Below, in pieces: positions 25,947-34,815 of a stretch of 58,470 bases of DNA; position 1 is the stretch's first letter, and every line of letters starts with the position of its first letter. A program made the translations under genes and the position numbers. The notes under the pieces were generated by a model. It ran no database searches, was not told the DNA's origin, and saw only the letters and a list, made by a program, of their open reading frames with translations. The DNA is from an uncultured Muribaculaceae bacterium (lineage in GTDB: Bacteria > Bacteroidota > Bacteroidia > Bacteroidales > Muribaculaceae). Location: assembly GCA_902494515.1 (NCBI GenBank), contig CABUTS010000010.1, forward strand, positions 1 to 58,470, written 5' to 3'.

Positions 25947-26957
25947 ATGAAGAAAGTTGCTGTCATTATACTGAACTGGAATGGCGAGAAGCTCCTGAGG
26001 GAGTTTCTGCCGTCGGTCGTGGCCAACACGAATCCGTCGCTGGCGGATGTGATTGTGGCCGACAATGGTTCCACCGACTCGTCGCGGGTGGTGCTCGCGA
26101 AGGAGTTTCCGGAGGTCAAGGTGCTGAAATTCAGCGAGAATCTCGGTTTTGCCGAGGGTTACAACCGCGCGCTCCGCGAGACGGGCTACCCCCTGACGGT
26201 GCTTCTGAACTCCGATGTCGAGACTCCCGCGGGGTGGATCGAGCCGCTCGTGGAGTTTATGGATGCCCACGGCGAAGCCGGGGGATGTCAGCCTAAGCTG
26301 TTGGCTTACAAGCAGAAGGATACTTTTGAATATGCCGGAGCCGCCGGCGGTTTCATCGACCGGAACGGCTTTCCATACTGCCGAGGCCGAATATTTTCGA
26401 CCGTCGAGAAGGACGACGGGCAGTACGACTCCCCGTGTGAAATCTTCTGGGCTACAGGCGCCTGCCTGATGGTTCGTACGGAGCTATATAACCGCGCCGG
26501 GGGGCTTGACAAGCTGTTTTTCGCCCACATGGAGGAGATCGACCTCTGCTGGCGGCTGAATCAGATGGGTTTCAGTCTCTGGTGTGTCCCGGCATCGAAG
26601 GTATATCATCTCGGAGGGGGTTCGCTGCCGGCATCGAATCCGCGGAAAACTTACCTGAATTTCCGCAACAACCTGCTGATGCTCTACAAGAACCTGCCTG
26701 AGGGGGACCGCCGGTGCACCCTTATCCGGCGCCGTTTGCTCGATACCGTTGCGTGGGCAAAGTTCATGATTACCTTTGATTTCGCCAACGCCAACGCCAT
26801 TCTGAAAGCCCACCGCGACTTCCGGAAAATGCGCGCCGAATATAAGCCCGGGCAATTTCCGCAGCCGGTCAGGACCAATCTTCTGCGCAACCCGCGCCGC
26901 CCCAATATCCTCCTGCACTACTACCTCCGCGGGCATCGCCGGTTTTCGCAAATCTGA
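25947..26957 (+). CDS. Family 2 glycosyltransferase
   Basis: A GT-A fold transferase, 336 residues. It starts with VAVIILNWNGEKLL and has ADNGSTD (nucleotide binding), ENLGFAEGYN, LNSDVE as the DxD-like metal site, and a C-terminal WATGACLMVR then FFAHMEEIDLCWR. This set is typical of rhamnosyltransferase-like GT2 enzymes that build surface polysaccharides from NDP-sugars on the cytosolic face. A weak TTACTTTG at 25930-25937 could give it its own promoter, but the 20-bp gap to mtaB suggests the same operon. The last residues (YYLRGHRRFSQI) are typical of this group. The substrate is not predictable. Confidence 0.88.
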   Translation: MKKVAVIILNWNGEKLLREFLPSVVANTNPSLADVIVADNGSTDSSRVVLAKEFPEVKVLKFSENLGFAEGYNRALRETGYPLTVLLNSDVETPAGWIEPLVEFMDAHGEAGGCQPKLLAYKQKDTFEYAGAAGGFIDRNGFPYCRGRIFSTVEKDDGQYDSPCEIFWATGACLMVRTELYNRAGGLDKLFFAHMEEIDLCWRLNQMGFSLWCVPASKVYHLGGGSLPASNPRKTYLNFRNNLLMLYKNLPEGDRRCTLIRRRLLDTVAWAKFMITFDFANANAILKAHRDFRKMRAEYKPGQFPQPVRTNLLRNPRRPNILLHYYLRGHRRFSQI

Positions 26958-26979
26958 ACCGCGGGAGGGAGCAGAGCAC

Positions 26980-27015
26980 GCGCCGGCAAGCCGGCTGAAC
27001 AGTAGCAAAAAAGCC
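26980..27015 (+). repeat. 36-nt 3'-end element, copy 2
   Basis: Matches 19932-19967 at all but one position (AGTAGC instead of AGTAAC), 22 nt after the stop of the GT2 gene and in the same orientation. Short GCGCTATTC repeats (27041-27070) follow. Confidence 0.85.
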
Positions 27016-27124
27016 AGTGGGCTGCGCATACAATCCAGCGCTATTCGGCGCTATTCGCAGCGCTATCCGCAATTTCAATTAACCGATTGACTGCCAAATG
27101 ATTCTCTGTAGCGAAACTCAAATA

Positions 27125-29362
27125 ATGGAGGGATTGATTTCCGACCTCGCCTTCATCCTGCTCCTCGGTGCGGGAGTTACACTGCTGTTCAAATGGATTA
27201 AACAACCCGTGGTGCTCGGTTATATCGTGGCCGGGTTCCTCGCATCGCCGAATTTCAAGCCACTCCCCTCCGTCACTACTGAAGCCAACATCGAATTCTG
27301 GGCGCAGCTCGGAATCATATTCCTCCTCTTTTCGCTCGGTCTGGAGTTCAGTTTCAAGAAGTTAATGAACACCGGCGGCTCGGCGGTGGTCACGGCGCTG
27401 ATTATCGTCGTTGGGATGATGGCCACCGGTTTCGCCATAGGTCACCTGCTGGGATTCACCACCATCAACGCCCTCTTCCTCGGCGGCATGCTCTCCATGT
27501 CCTCCACCACAATCATCATCAAAGCCCTGACCGACTTAGGGTTACGTCAGAAAAAGTTCGCCTCGCTCGTCTTCGCCGTGCTCATCGTCGAAGACCTATT
27601 CGCGGTGGTGATGATGGTGGTGCTGAGTTCCATCGCCATCAATAACTCCGTCGAAGGGGGCGAAATGCTGATGAGCATCTCAAAACTCATTTTCTTCCTG
27701 ATAATCTGGTTCTTAGTCGGCGTTTACGTGCTGCCGTCGCTGCTCAACCGCTGCCGCCGGTTCCTGAACGACGAAACCCTGCTGATAGTGTCGATGGGGC
27801 TCTGCCTGTCGATGGCCGTATTCTCCGTAATCTGCGGATTCTCAATGGCTTTGGGCGCCTTCGTGATGGGTTCGATACTTGCCGGGACAAGCTACGCCGA
27901 GCGCATCGAGCAGGTGACGATGTCGGTCAAGGACCTCTTCGGCGCCGTCTTCTTCATCTCAGTAGGAATGATGGTGCAGCCGGCGGTATTGGTGCAGTAC
28001 TGGTGGCCGATTCTGATACTGTCGCTCGTGGTGATTGTCGGCATGACGATATTCGGCACCTTCGGTATGCTCGTGACGGGCCAGAGCCTGCGCGTAGCCA
28101 TAGAATCGGGCTTCTCGCTGACGCAAATCGGCGAATTCGCCTTCATCATCGCCACCCTCGGCATGAGCCTCGGCGTGCTGAATCCCGAAATCTACCCCAT
28201 CGTGGTGGCCGTTTCGGTAATCACCACATTCACAACGCCATACTTCATCCGCGCCTCGGATCCCGTCTACCTTTTCGTTGAAAAGCACCTCCCCCCGCGG
28301 CTCCATTTCCTGATTGACCGCTACTCCGGCGAAGCCTCCGAGTCAACCGGCAACGAAACCCGCCGCGCATGGTCCGAAATGCTGCGCCGCTACCTCTGGC
28401 GCATCCTCCTCTACTCCATAATCCTGATTGCCATCTCGCTCGTAGGCCAGAACTACCTCCGGCCGCTGCTCGATGAAATCGTGCCCCGCTGGAGCAAATT
28501 CCTCACCGTCGCAGCCACCATAGTGGCTATGTCGCCCTTCCTTTTGGCACTTGTACTCCCCCCGTCGCGCTCCGCAGCGCCCGAAAACGCCGACGCCCGC
28601 AAAGCTGCAGCATCGCTGAAAGTACCCCGCGTGGTAATCATGGTTTTCCGCTTCCTGATAGCCCTGGCGTTCATAGTCCACACAATTTCAGTCTACTACA
28701 CGAAGACTACCGGCGTCACGGTCGGCATCGCCGTGTTCCTGCTGCTGATGCTGCTGCTCAACCGGAAGCTCAACCGACGCCTCCACCACATCGAAACCCG
28801 CTTCCTCGACAACCTCAACGAGCGCGACCTGCGCCGTTCGGGCAAAAACAACACCCTCGTCAGCGACCTGCACCTGGCCTACGTGCACGTCGGCTACGGC
28901 TGTCCGTTTGTAGGCGAACGCCTGAGCAACACCAACTTACGTTCGGAATACGGCGTGGATGTCGTCTCGGTCCAGCGCAACGGCCTGACCTACCTCGTCC
29001 CCTCGGCCGACATGCGCCTATTCCCCGGCGACACCATCGGCCTGATCGGCACCGACGAGCAGATTTCAGCACTCCTCCCCGTTACCGAGGCTGAAACCTC
29101 CGCCGCCTCGGCTGCCGCTACCTCCACCGCTCCCGACCTGCGGCTGACGGCTGTAACCCTCGGTCCGTCGTCGCCGCTGAACGGCCTGACCCTCGCCGGA
29201 GCCGATGTCCGGCGCCGCTACAACACTCATGTCGTGGCCCTGCAGCGCGATGGCGCGTTCATCGACCATCCGGCCACCCTCCCCCTGCAGCCCGGCGACC
29301 GACTGTACGTCGTCACCCCCTCCGCCGCCACCGCCACCATCCTCGAAGGCCCCGGCGAGTAA
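27125..29362 (+). CDS. CPA2-family cation:proton antiporter with two RCK-C domains
   Basis: A membrane antiporter exchanging K+ or Na+ for protons. I start at 27125 (MEGLISDLAFILLLGAGVTL) because the nine codons before it add a polar stretch not seen in the family. About twelve hydrophobic segments fill residues 1-400, with KQPVVLGYIVAGFLASP and LFLLFSLGLEFS-like motifs and the SLTQIGEFAFI segment. A further hydrophobic part lies at about 420-560. The C-terminus has two RCK_C (TrkA-C) domains (about 585-665 and 675-742), each ending with a PGD motif (LFPGDTIGLIG and LQPGDRLYVV). There is no RCK-N nucleotide-binding domain, so it is KefB-like without the usual NAD domain. It stands alone on the plus strand. 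Confidence 0.9.
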   Translation: MEGLISDLAFILLLGAGVTLLFKWIKQPVVLGYIVAGFLASPNFKPLPSVTTEANIEFWAQLGIIFLLFSLGLEFSFKKLMNTGGSAVVTALIIVVGMMATGFAIGHLLGFTTINALFLGGMLSMSSTTIIIKALTDLGLRQKKFASLVFAVLIVEDLFAVVMMVVLSSIAINNSVEGGEMLMSISKLIFFLIIWFLVGVYVLPSLLNRCRRFLNDETLLIVSMGLCLSMAVFSVICGFSMALGAFVMGSILAGTSYAERIEQVTMSVKDLFGAVFFISVGMMVQPAVLVQYWWPILILSLVVIVGMTIFGTFGMLVTGQSLRVAIESGFSLTQIGEFAFIIATLGMSLGVLNPEIYPIVVAVSVITTFTTPYFIRASDPVYLFVEKHLPPRLHFLIDRYSGEASESTGNETRRAWSEMLRRYLWRILLYSIILIAISLVGQNYLRPLLDEIVPRWSKFLTVAATIVAMSPFLLALVLPPSRSAAPENADARKAAASLKVPRVVIMVFRFLIALAFIVHTISVYYTKTTGVTVGIAVFLLLMLLLNRKLNRRLHHIETRFLDNLNERDLRRSGKNNTLVSDLHLAYVHVGYGCPFVGERLSNTNLRSEYGVDVVSVQRNGLTYLVPSADMRLFPGDTIGLIGTDEQISALLPVTEAETSAASAAATSTAPDLRLTAVTLGPSSPLNGLTLAGADVRRRYNTHVVALQRDGAFIDHPATLPLQPGDRLYVVTPSAATATILEGPGE

Positions 29363-29374
29363 GCCCATATAAAA

Positions 29375-29417
29375 TCCGGTCGCAAGGTTGCGCCGAAGCT
29401 ACATCCCTGCGACCGGA
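29375..29417. terminator. Bidirectional terminator between antiporter and PorT-like gene
   Basis: A 10-bp stem, TCCGGTCGCA (29375-29384) with TGCGACCGGA (29408-29417). On the minus strand it is followed by TTTTATAT; on the plus strand the T-tract is weak. It separates two convergent genes. Confidence 0.7.
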
Positions 29418-29426
29418 CTATATCTG

Positions 29427-29490
29427 TTACTTGAGTCAGAACCGGTAACCTAAAGTCTTTTACTTGATTCTGAACTGATAACCTAAAGTT
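29427..29490 (-). repeat. Imperfect tandem duplication of the PorT-like gene end
   Basis: 29460-29490 (last codons and stop) and 29427-29457 (downstream) align over 31 nt with a 33-nt offset, about 80% identical. The downstream copy still reads TLGYRF before a stop, echoing the C-terminal TLGYQFRIK. Confidence 0.85.
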
Positions 29491-30185
29491 ATCTGGATTG
29501 ATGAGCCGCGCGAAGCCGAGAAGGTATCGCGCTTCGAGGAGGGGTAGATATTCCCCAGACCGTAATAATAGCGCCCTTCGAGGGTGATGCTGTGGCGCTT
29601 TCTGATGATGAATTCCACACCGGCGCCGGCCGTGATGCCGTAGTCAAACCGGGAATGGATGTCGAGTTGCATCTGCTCATAACGGCGGTTCGACGGAAAA
29701 TCGGGAACATTAGGCGCCGCCATGTAGTCGAAATCGGCGGTGGTCTTGTCGCCGATCATATATCCGACCTCGGGGCCTAAGTTAAAGAAACACTTCACAT
29801 TACGTCCGCCGAAGAAGATGTGCGTCATGATGGGAAGCTCGATGTAAGTGAGCTGACGCTCGAAATTGAAGGGGTGCTCCTCGAAGTCCTCCTTCCAGCC
29901 GCGCTGTTCCATATTCAGCTCCACGAGGATGCCGACGTGGCGCTCCTCGGCGTAGCGGAAACTGAAACCGAAGTTCATACCCTGGAGCATGCTCTCCTTG
30001 ACCGAGGGGAAAAAAGACTGCTTGGACAGCGACACGCCCCCATGAACACCCACGTGGACGTGAGGCACATAATGGCGCTGCGCCGCAGCCGGAAGCCACG
30101 CCGCAACCGCAGCCACGCAAACCGCAATCAGCCTCAGCACGAAACCGCAACGGCAATTTCTGTCATGTAATCCGCAATGAATCAT
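29460..30185 (-). CDS. PorT-family outer-membrane beta-barrel protein
   Basis: A 241-residue protein with a signal peptide (residues about 1-36, LIAVCVAAVAAWLPAAAQ) and a barrel rich in alternating strands. It includes GVHGGVSLSKQSFFPSVKES, VELNMEQRGWKED, IELPIMTHIFFG and FFNLGPEVGYMIGD, and ends in ITLGYQFRIK with the aromatic residue expected near a barrel terminus. These are hallmarks of the PorT-like outer-membrane beta-barrel family of Bacteroidetes. Its ATG overlaps the stop of the LysM/periplasmic-binding gene by one base (TAATG), so the two are translationally coupled. It may be the outer-membrane partner of that protein; this is inference. Confidence 0.85.
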   Translation of the reverse strand: MIHCGLHDRNCRCGFVLRLIAVCVAAVAAWLPAAAQRHYVPHVHVGVHGGVSLSKQSFFPSVKESMLQGMNFGFSFRYAEERHVGILVELNMEQRGWKEDFEEHPFNFERQLTYIELPIMTHIFFGGRNVKCFFNLGPEVGYMIGDKTTADFDYMAAPNVPDFPSNRRYEQMQLDIHSRFDYGITAGAGVEFIIRKRHSITLEGRYYYGLGNIYPSSKRDTFSASRGSSIQITLGYQFRIK

Positions 30186-32041
30186 TACATTATCACTTTC
30201 TGAATTACGCCGCCGGGGAGATAGTTGATGAAATAGAGGGCGTCGTTATAGTAGCCGGCGCCGCCATACTGCCGCAACTGCAGCTCGCTCTGAATTCCGG
30301 AGAAATTCAGGGGGAACTCGCCGGTTTCGGCCCGCTGGCGCAGCAGGTCAATCACAAACATTCCGGCATCGAAGCCGAGGATTCCGAGCACGGGCATCTG
30401 TTTGTCGAGCATCCCCTCGCCGTAAACAGCCTTGAACTTATCGCTCAGCCGGCGGGCGTTCTCGTCGCGTTCGGTCGGGAAATAGCGCGAATAAATGGTG
30501 GATTCGATGTTGCAAATCTCATCGAAAGAGTCGCCGCGGAAGGTAGCCCATTCGGGATAGCCGAACACACGCACGTTCGCCGGGAGCGCCGAGCGTTCCC
30601 TCAGGCTCTTGATGGCGTGTACGAAGTGGTTGAATTCGTCGCGGTTACCCGACGCGGGAACGAACACCACCGGGGTGTTGTCGGGGTCGAAACCTTCGAG
30701 GTCGGCATCAGCCAGATAGCCATCATATTCCACTGTCTCATAGTGGATTGCGACGCTGTCGAGATGCTGGCGGAGCATTGTGGTGAACTCCGCTTTGTCG
30801 TGCTTGCCATCTTTCCGGGAGATGAAAACGGGAGTATAGCCGCCGAAAGTGTCGACAAAACCGCTGACGGCATGAGCATACATATCATCGCGGGGGATGT
30901 TGGGCTGAATCATCCCCGGACGGGTCATATAGGAGGAATCGCGGACGGCGAACATATTGAGAATCAGAGCATCATCGGGAGCGATTGTTGCTATGGCCTC
31001 GAGTTGCGCGGGGTTGTCGGGGGCAATGAACAGATCCACCGATTCCATTTCGGGGTTGCGCATGATTTCACGTACGGAATCGGCGCTGGCGCAGGAATCG
31101 TAAACGCGGATATTCACCGGCCAGCTGCCGGCTACGTTCAGCGAGTCAGCAGCCAAGAGGAAGCCCTTGTAAAACTCGGTGATAAGCTGGGTCTGGCGCC
31201 CCATGGTCTCTTCCTGCAGGAGGAACGGCAAGATTACAGCCACCTGAAGGGGTTCGCGGACCACCTCCTCGACTTCAACCGCTACCGTGTCGGCTTCCAC
31301 GCTGTCGGTCGGGAGGGTCAGCGAGGCCGGACCGCCGTAATACGAAGTTCCGGCAGCAGCAATCGAGTCGGCCATTGCCATTTCGGGGTCGACGGCGGGA
31401 GTGGATTTCACTTTGCGGCGCCGTCTGGGCTTATCGGCAGGAGCAGGGTCGGAAGCAGGAGCGGCAACTTCAGGAACAGAAACTTCAGGATTATCGGCCT
31501 CAGTGGCAGCAGCTTCCGGAACGGCAGCTTCAGACTTAGCGGATTCAGGTTTGGCGGCATCAGGATTGGCAATTTCTGAGTTGCCGGGGAGGCGGAGGCG
31601 CTCACCGGCCTTGATACCGTCGGCTGCGCCGGGATTCAGGGCAATCAGCTGGTCCATCGTCAGTCCATACTGCCGGGCGATGCCGTAGATGCTTTCCCCC
31701 TTTTTCACGATATGCGACACCGGTCCGGCGGAATTACCTGCCGAAGCACTACCGCCGGGAGCAGCGGATTTGAGGTCCATGGGGAAGAAAAGACGCATTT
31801 TGGGCTTCACACCGTCGGCCACCGAGGGGTTGTTGGCCTTGATGTCGGCGACCGAAACACCTAATTTGTCGGCGATTGTGTAGAGCGATTCGCCCGGCTT
31901 CACGTCGTAGTAATACACCTCGACGCCATTGATCATGCGGGTAGGCAAGTCGTTGAGCGACAATGCCCAGGCCGATGTAACAGCCACTAAAATCGCAGCA
32001 GCCGTCAGGACTGCGGGCCTTAATATCTTATAAAATTTCAT
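30185..32041 (-). CDS. LysM-anchored periplasmic-binding-protein-like protein
   Basis: A 618-residue protein with a signal peptide (residues 1-27, LTAAAILVAVTSAWA). Two LysM domains follow, at about 40-88 (YDVKPGESLYTIADKLGVSV) and 107-152 (HIVKKGESIYGIARQYGLTM), which bind peptidoglycan. An Ala/Pro/Glu-rich linker runs from about 155 to 250. The rest (about 265-618) resembles type I periplasmic-binding proteins of the Leu/Ile/Val family (LQVAVILPFLLQEE, FYKGFLLAADSLN, VVFVPASGNRDEF, VRVFGYPEWATFRGDS). No ABC permease or ATPase is nearby, so it is more likely a wall-anchored sensor or structural protein than a transporter subunit. It has its own promoter and is followed directly by the PorT-like gene. 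Confidence 0.85.
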   Translation of the reverse strand: MKFYKILRPAVLTAAAILVAVTSAWALSLNDLPTRMINGVEVYYYDVKPGESLYTIADKLGVSVADIKANNPSVADGVKPKMRLFFPMDLKSAAPGGSASAGNSAGPVSHIVKKGESIYGIARQYGLTMDQLIALNPGAADGIKAGERLRLPGNSEIANPDAAKPESAKSEAAVPEAAATEADNPEVSVPEVAAPASDPAPADKPRRRRKVKSTPAVDPEMAMADSIAAAGTSYYGGPASLTLPTDSVEADTVAVEVEEVVREPLQVAVILPFLLQEETMGRQTQLITEFYKGFLLAADSLNVAGSWPVNIRVYDSCASADSVREIMRNPEMESVDLFIAPDNPAQLEAIATIAPDDALILNMFAVRDSSYMTRPGMIQPNIPRDDMYAHAVSGFVDTFGGYTPVFISRKDGKHDKAEFTTMLRQHLDSVAIHYETVEYDGYLADADLEGFDPDNTPVVFVPASGNRDEFNHFVHAIKSLRERSALPANVRVFGYPEWATFRGDSFDEICNIESTIYSRYFPTERDENARRLSDKFKAVYGEGMLDKQMPVLGILGFDAGMFVIDLLRQRAETGEFPLNFSGIQSELQLRQYGGAGYYNDALYFINYLPGGVIQKVIM

Positions 32042-32094
32042 TAATTTTCAGCTTAAAACAAGCAGGTCCCCGGCGTTGGAGGCCATACCAACTG

Positions 32095-32126
32095 CAAAGT
32101 TAGCTTCTTTTCGCCAATTAACCAAA
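32095..32126 (-). promoter_or_regulatory. Promoter of the LysM/periplasmic-binding gene
   Basis: On the minus strand TTTG (32126-32123), a 20-bp spacer and TAACTTTG (32102-32095), giving a leader of about 48 nt before the ATG at 32041. Confidence 0.85.
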
Positions 32127-32191
32127 CAATTACCGCGGAACCGGGCAAATTTATTTGTCCGGGCCCACGCCAAAGATTCAAAGGCACATCC

Positions 32192-33409
32192 CTACGCTCC
32201 GAGGAGGGGGAGGATGCGGTGGAGGGCGGCGATGAAGAGGTCAACCTCCTCGCGGGTGTTGTAGAGGGCGAAGGAGGCACGGACGGTGCCTTCGATGCCG
32301 AGGGCCTCCATCAGCGGCTGGGCGCAGTGATGGCCGGTGCGGACGGCTACGCCGAGCTTGTCGAGGAGCATGCCGGTGTCGTAATGGTGGGCGTGGCCGA
32401 TTAGGAAGGAGATGACGGGCGCCTTCCCCGCCGCGGTGCCGAAAATCCTCATGCCGGGGATTTGCTCCATCTGCGCGGTGCAATAGTGGAGCAGGTCGAG
32501 CTCATGGGCTTCAATCTCCTGTATGCCAATGGATTGAATATAGTCGAGACAAGCCGAAAAAGCTGCGATTCCGACGAAATCCGGCGTTCCGGCTTCGAAT
32601 TTCAGGGGCGGTTCCTCGAAGGTTGTGCCGCTGAACGAAACGTGCTTGATCATCTCGCCGCCACCCTGATAGGGGGGCATTTTTTCCAACAGTTCCCGAC
32701 GGCCGTAGAGCACCCCGATGCCGGTCGGACCGTACATCTTATGCGAGGAGAAAGCGTAGAAATCGGCGCCGAAATCCTGTACGTCGATGCGGAGATGCGG
32801 AGCGGCCTGCGCCCCGTCGACCAGCGCCAGGCACCCTTTGGAGTGGGCGTAAGCCACCATCTCCCGGACCGGATTGACCGTTCCCAACACGTTGGAAATG
32901 TGGCAGAAAGCCACTAAGCGGGTGCGGTCGGTGAACATCGCGCGGTAGGCCTCGAGGTCGAGGGAGCCGTCGGCGAGGATAGGCACCACCTTGATTTTCA
33001 CCGCCTTGCGCTGCTGGAGGAGCTGCCAGGGAACGATGTTGGCGTGGTGTTCCATCTGAGTGAGGATAATCTCATCGCCATCTTCGAGCAACTGACCATA
33101 GGAGGAGGCCACGAGGTTGATACCCTCGGTGGTGCCGCGGGTGAAAATCACCTCGCTGCGGTCGGCGGCGTTGATGTACTGGCGGACCTTGTCGCGGGTG
33201 CGCTCCATAAGGTCGGTAGCCTCCTGCGAAAGGAAAAAGACGCCGCGGTGGACGTTGGCCTTATGGGCGGTATACATCTCGCTGACCGCCTCGACCACCT
33301 GACGGGGAGTCTGGGAGGTAGCCGTGTTGTCCAGATAGACCAGCGGCCGGCCATACATCTTGCGATCCAATATAGGGTAATCGCGCCGAAGCGCTTCAAC
33401 ATCGAGCAT
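32192..33409 (-). CDS. sufS: Cysteine desulfurase, SufS type
   Basis: A PLP enzyme that takes sulfur from cysteine as an enzyme-bound persulfide for iron-sulfur cluster building. The 405-residue protein has LVYLDNTATSQTP near the start, TRGTTEGINLVA, the His-rich EHHANIVPW, Lys224 in SSHKMYGPTG as the PLP lysine, and the active-site Cys362 in RTGHHCAQP. The short RTGHHCAQP loop marks the SufS group (class II) rather than IscS. It is the last gene of cvpA-sufBCDS, 80 bp after sufD; the gap holds copy 3 of the 3'-end element. No SufE or SufU follows in the window. Confidence 0.96.
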   Translation of the reverse strand: MLDVEALRRDYPILDRKMYGRPLVYLDNTATSQTPRQVVEAVSEMYTAHKANVHRGVFFLSQEATDLMERTRDKVRQYINAADRSEVIFTRGTTEGINLVASSYGQLLEDGDEIILTQMEHHANIVPWQLLQQRKAVKIKVVPILADGSLDLEAYRAMFTDRTRLVAFCHISNVLGTVNPVREMVAYAHSKGCLALVDGAQAAPHLRIDVQDFGADFYAFSSHKMYGPTGIGVLYGRRELLEKMPPYQGGGEMIKHVSFSGTTFEEPPLKFEAGTPDFVGIAAFSACLDYIQSIGIQEIEAHELDLLHYCTAQMEQIPGMRIFGTAAGKAPVISFLIGHAHHYDTGMLLDKLGVAVRTGHHCAQPLMEALGIEGTVRASFALYNTREEVDLFIAALHRILPLLGA

Positions 33410-33426
33410 AGTTCAATAATAAAAAA

Positions 33427-33460
33427 GCTTTTTTCTCACTGTTCAGCCGGCTTGCCGGCG
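33427..33460 (-). repeat. 3'-end element, copy 3 (between sufD and sufS)
   Basis: The reverse complement of this stretch matches the 19932 and 26980 copies, with small changes near AACAGTGAG and at both ends. It lies 30 nt downstream of the sufD stop in the sufD orientation and ends 17 nt before the sufS start. A hairpin in this position could set the ratio of SufS to the upstream proteins. Confidence 0.8.
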
Positions 33461-33489
33461 TCTGCCTGTGTCGTCTTGCCGGCGCGGGC

Positions 33490-34815
33490 TTACCGCGCCT
33501 TGCAGCCTGCGCACATCCCCGGCCCGGAGAAGCGGACCTCCACAAGATGGCGAAGCCGGTCGCGGAGAGTTTCGAGGCAAATGGAGTCGATGACATCGAC
33601 CATGAAGGCCTGCATCAGCATCTTGCGCGCCTCAGCCAGAGGGATACCGCGCTGCCGCATGTAGAAGAGCGCGTTGGCGTCGAGCTGACCGGTGGAAGCG
33701 CCGTGAGAGCACTTCACATCGTCATTGTAAATCAGCAGCTGCGGCTTCGAGTGCATCCTTGCGCCGTCGGAGGCCAGGAGGTTGCGGTTGCTCTGGTAAG
33801 CCTCGTTGAAACGGGCGTTGTGAGCCACCTCGATGCTCCCCTCGAAAGCGCCGGAAGCATTCTCGTCGAGCACATACTTGAACAGCTGATTGCTGTGGCA
33901 GCTGTCGCCGCGGTGGGTCAGCTGCGAAGCATTGTCGATATGCTGCCGCCCCGAGCCGATAGCCATTCCGGAGAGCTGCGTCGTGCAATGCGAACCGGCG
34001 ACCTCAATATTGAACTCATTGCGGGTCAGGCCATTGGTGAGCGTAGAAATGCAGATATTCAGCGCCGAGCCCTCCTCCTGACGGCCGATGAAACGGCTCC
34101 AGCGGGAGGTGTCGGGAGTCGACTCCTCGATGTCATACCAGTCAACATGAGCGCGTTCGCCGCAGAGAATCTGCACAACCTCCGAGGAGGCGAACTTCAC
34201 CCCCGCGGACTGCGTGTGGTCGCATTTGAGGATTGCCACCTCGGCATCCTCCTCGGCGAGCACAACCACCCTGCGGGCACTCAGCAGCGGCGCCGGAGCG
34301 CTGAAAATGTCGACAAGCTGAATCGGCTTCGCCACCTTCACCCCCTTGCGGACATGAATCAGCACACCGTCCTGCAACAGCAGGGAGTTGAAGTCAAGGG
34401 CAATGGAACCATCCTGGATCATCGCCCCCCGAAGCAGTTCGGGGTCAGCGTCGGCCAGCGAACAGACCGTAACCCCCTCGGGGAGATTCTTGAGCAAAGT
34501 GGCCGTCGGCACGAACCGGTCGTTGACCACCACGGCCATCAGGGTTGAGATATTGGGGACATCGCAGCGAAACGTCGCGGCGATATCAACCGGGATATTC
34601 ACTCGGGCGACGTTCACGCCGAAATCCGGGGCGAACATCTCCTCGATGGAAGTCTTTTCGTACCCCTCGTCGGAGTGCACGGGGAGGCGGCCGGCCTCGG
34701 TGAGACGGACGCAGGTATCATCGCGCAAGTCGTTGAGCACCTGCGGACTATGCTCCTCCAGGGTTTTCCGCTCGGCGCGGAAAAGGTCGATATACTGGGT
34801 CAGGGCAGCCATCAT
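33490..34815 (-). CDS. sufD: Fe-S cluster assembly protein SufD
   Basis: A partner of SufB in the SufBC2D scaffold on which iron-sulfur clusters are built in the cytosol. The 441-residue protein has a variable N-terminal helical part and the beta-helix core typical of SufB/SufD, with HLEVAHNARFNEA-like strands (EGSIEVAHNARFNEAYQSN), HSKPQLLIYNDDVKCSHGAS and YMRQRGIPLAEARKMLMQAF. The CSHGAST motif includes the conserved His of SufD at the SufB interface. Its ATG overlaps the sufC stop by four bases (ATGA), so translation is coupled. Confidence 0.95.
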   Translation of the reverse strand: MMAALTQYIDLFRAERKTLEEHSPQVLNDLRDDTCVRLTEAGRLPVHSDEGYEKTSIEEMFAPDFGVNVARVNIPVDIAATFRCDVPNISTLMAVVVNDRFVPTATLLKNLPEGVTVCSLADADPELLRGAMIQDGSIALDFNSLLLQDGVLIHVRKGVKVAKPIQLVDIFSAPAPLLSARRVVVLAEEDAEVAILKCDHTQSAGVKFASSEVVQILCGERAHVDWYDIEESTPDTSRWSRFIGRQEEGSALNICISTLTNGLTRNEFNIEVAGSHCTTQLSGMAIGSGRQHIDNASQLTHRGDSCHSNQLFKYVLDENASGAFEGSIEVAHNARFNEAYQSNRNLLASDGARMHSKPQLLIYNDDVKCSHGASTGQLDANALFYMRQRGIPLAEARKMLMQAFMVDVIDSICLETLRDRLRHLVEVRFSGPGMCAGCKAR

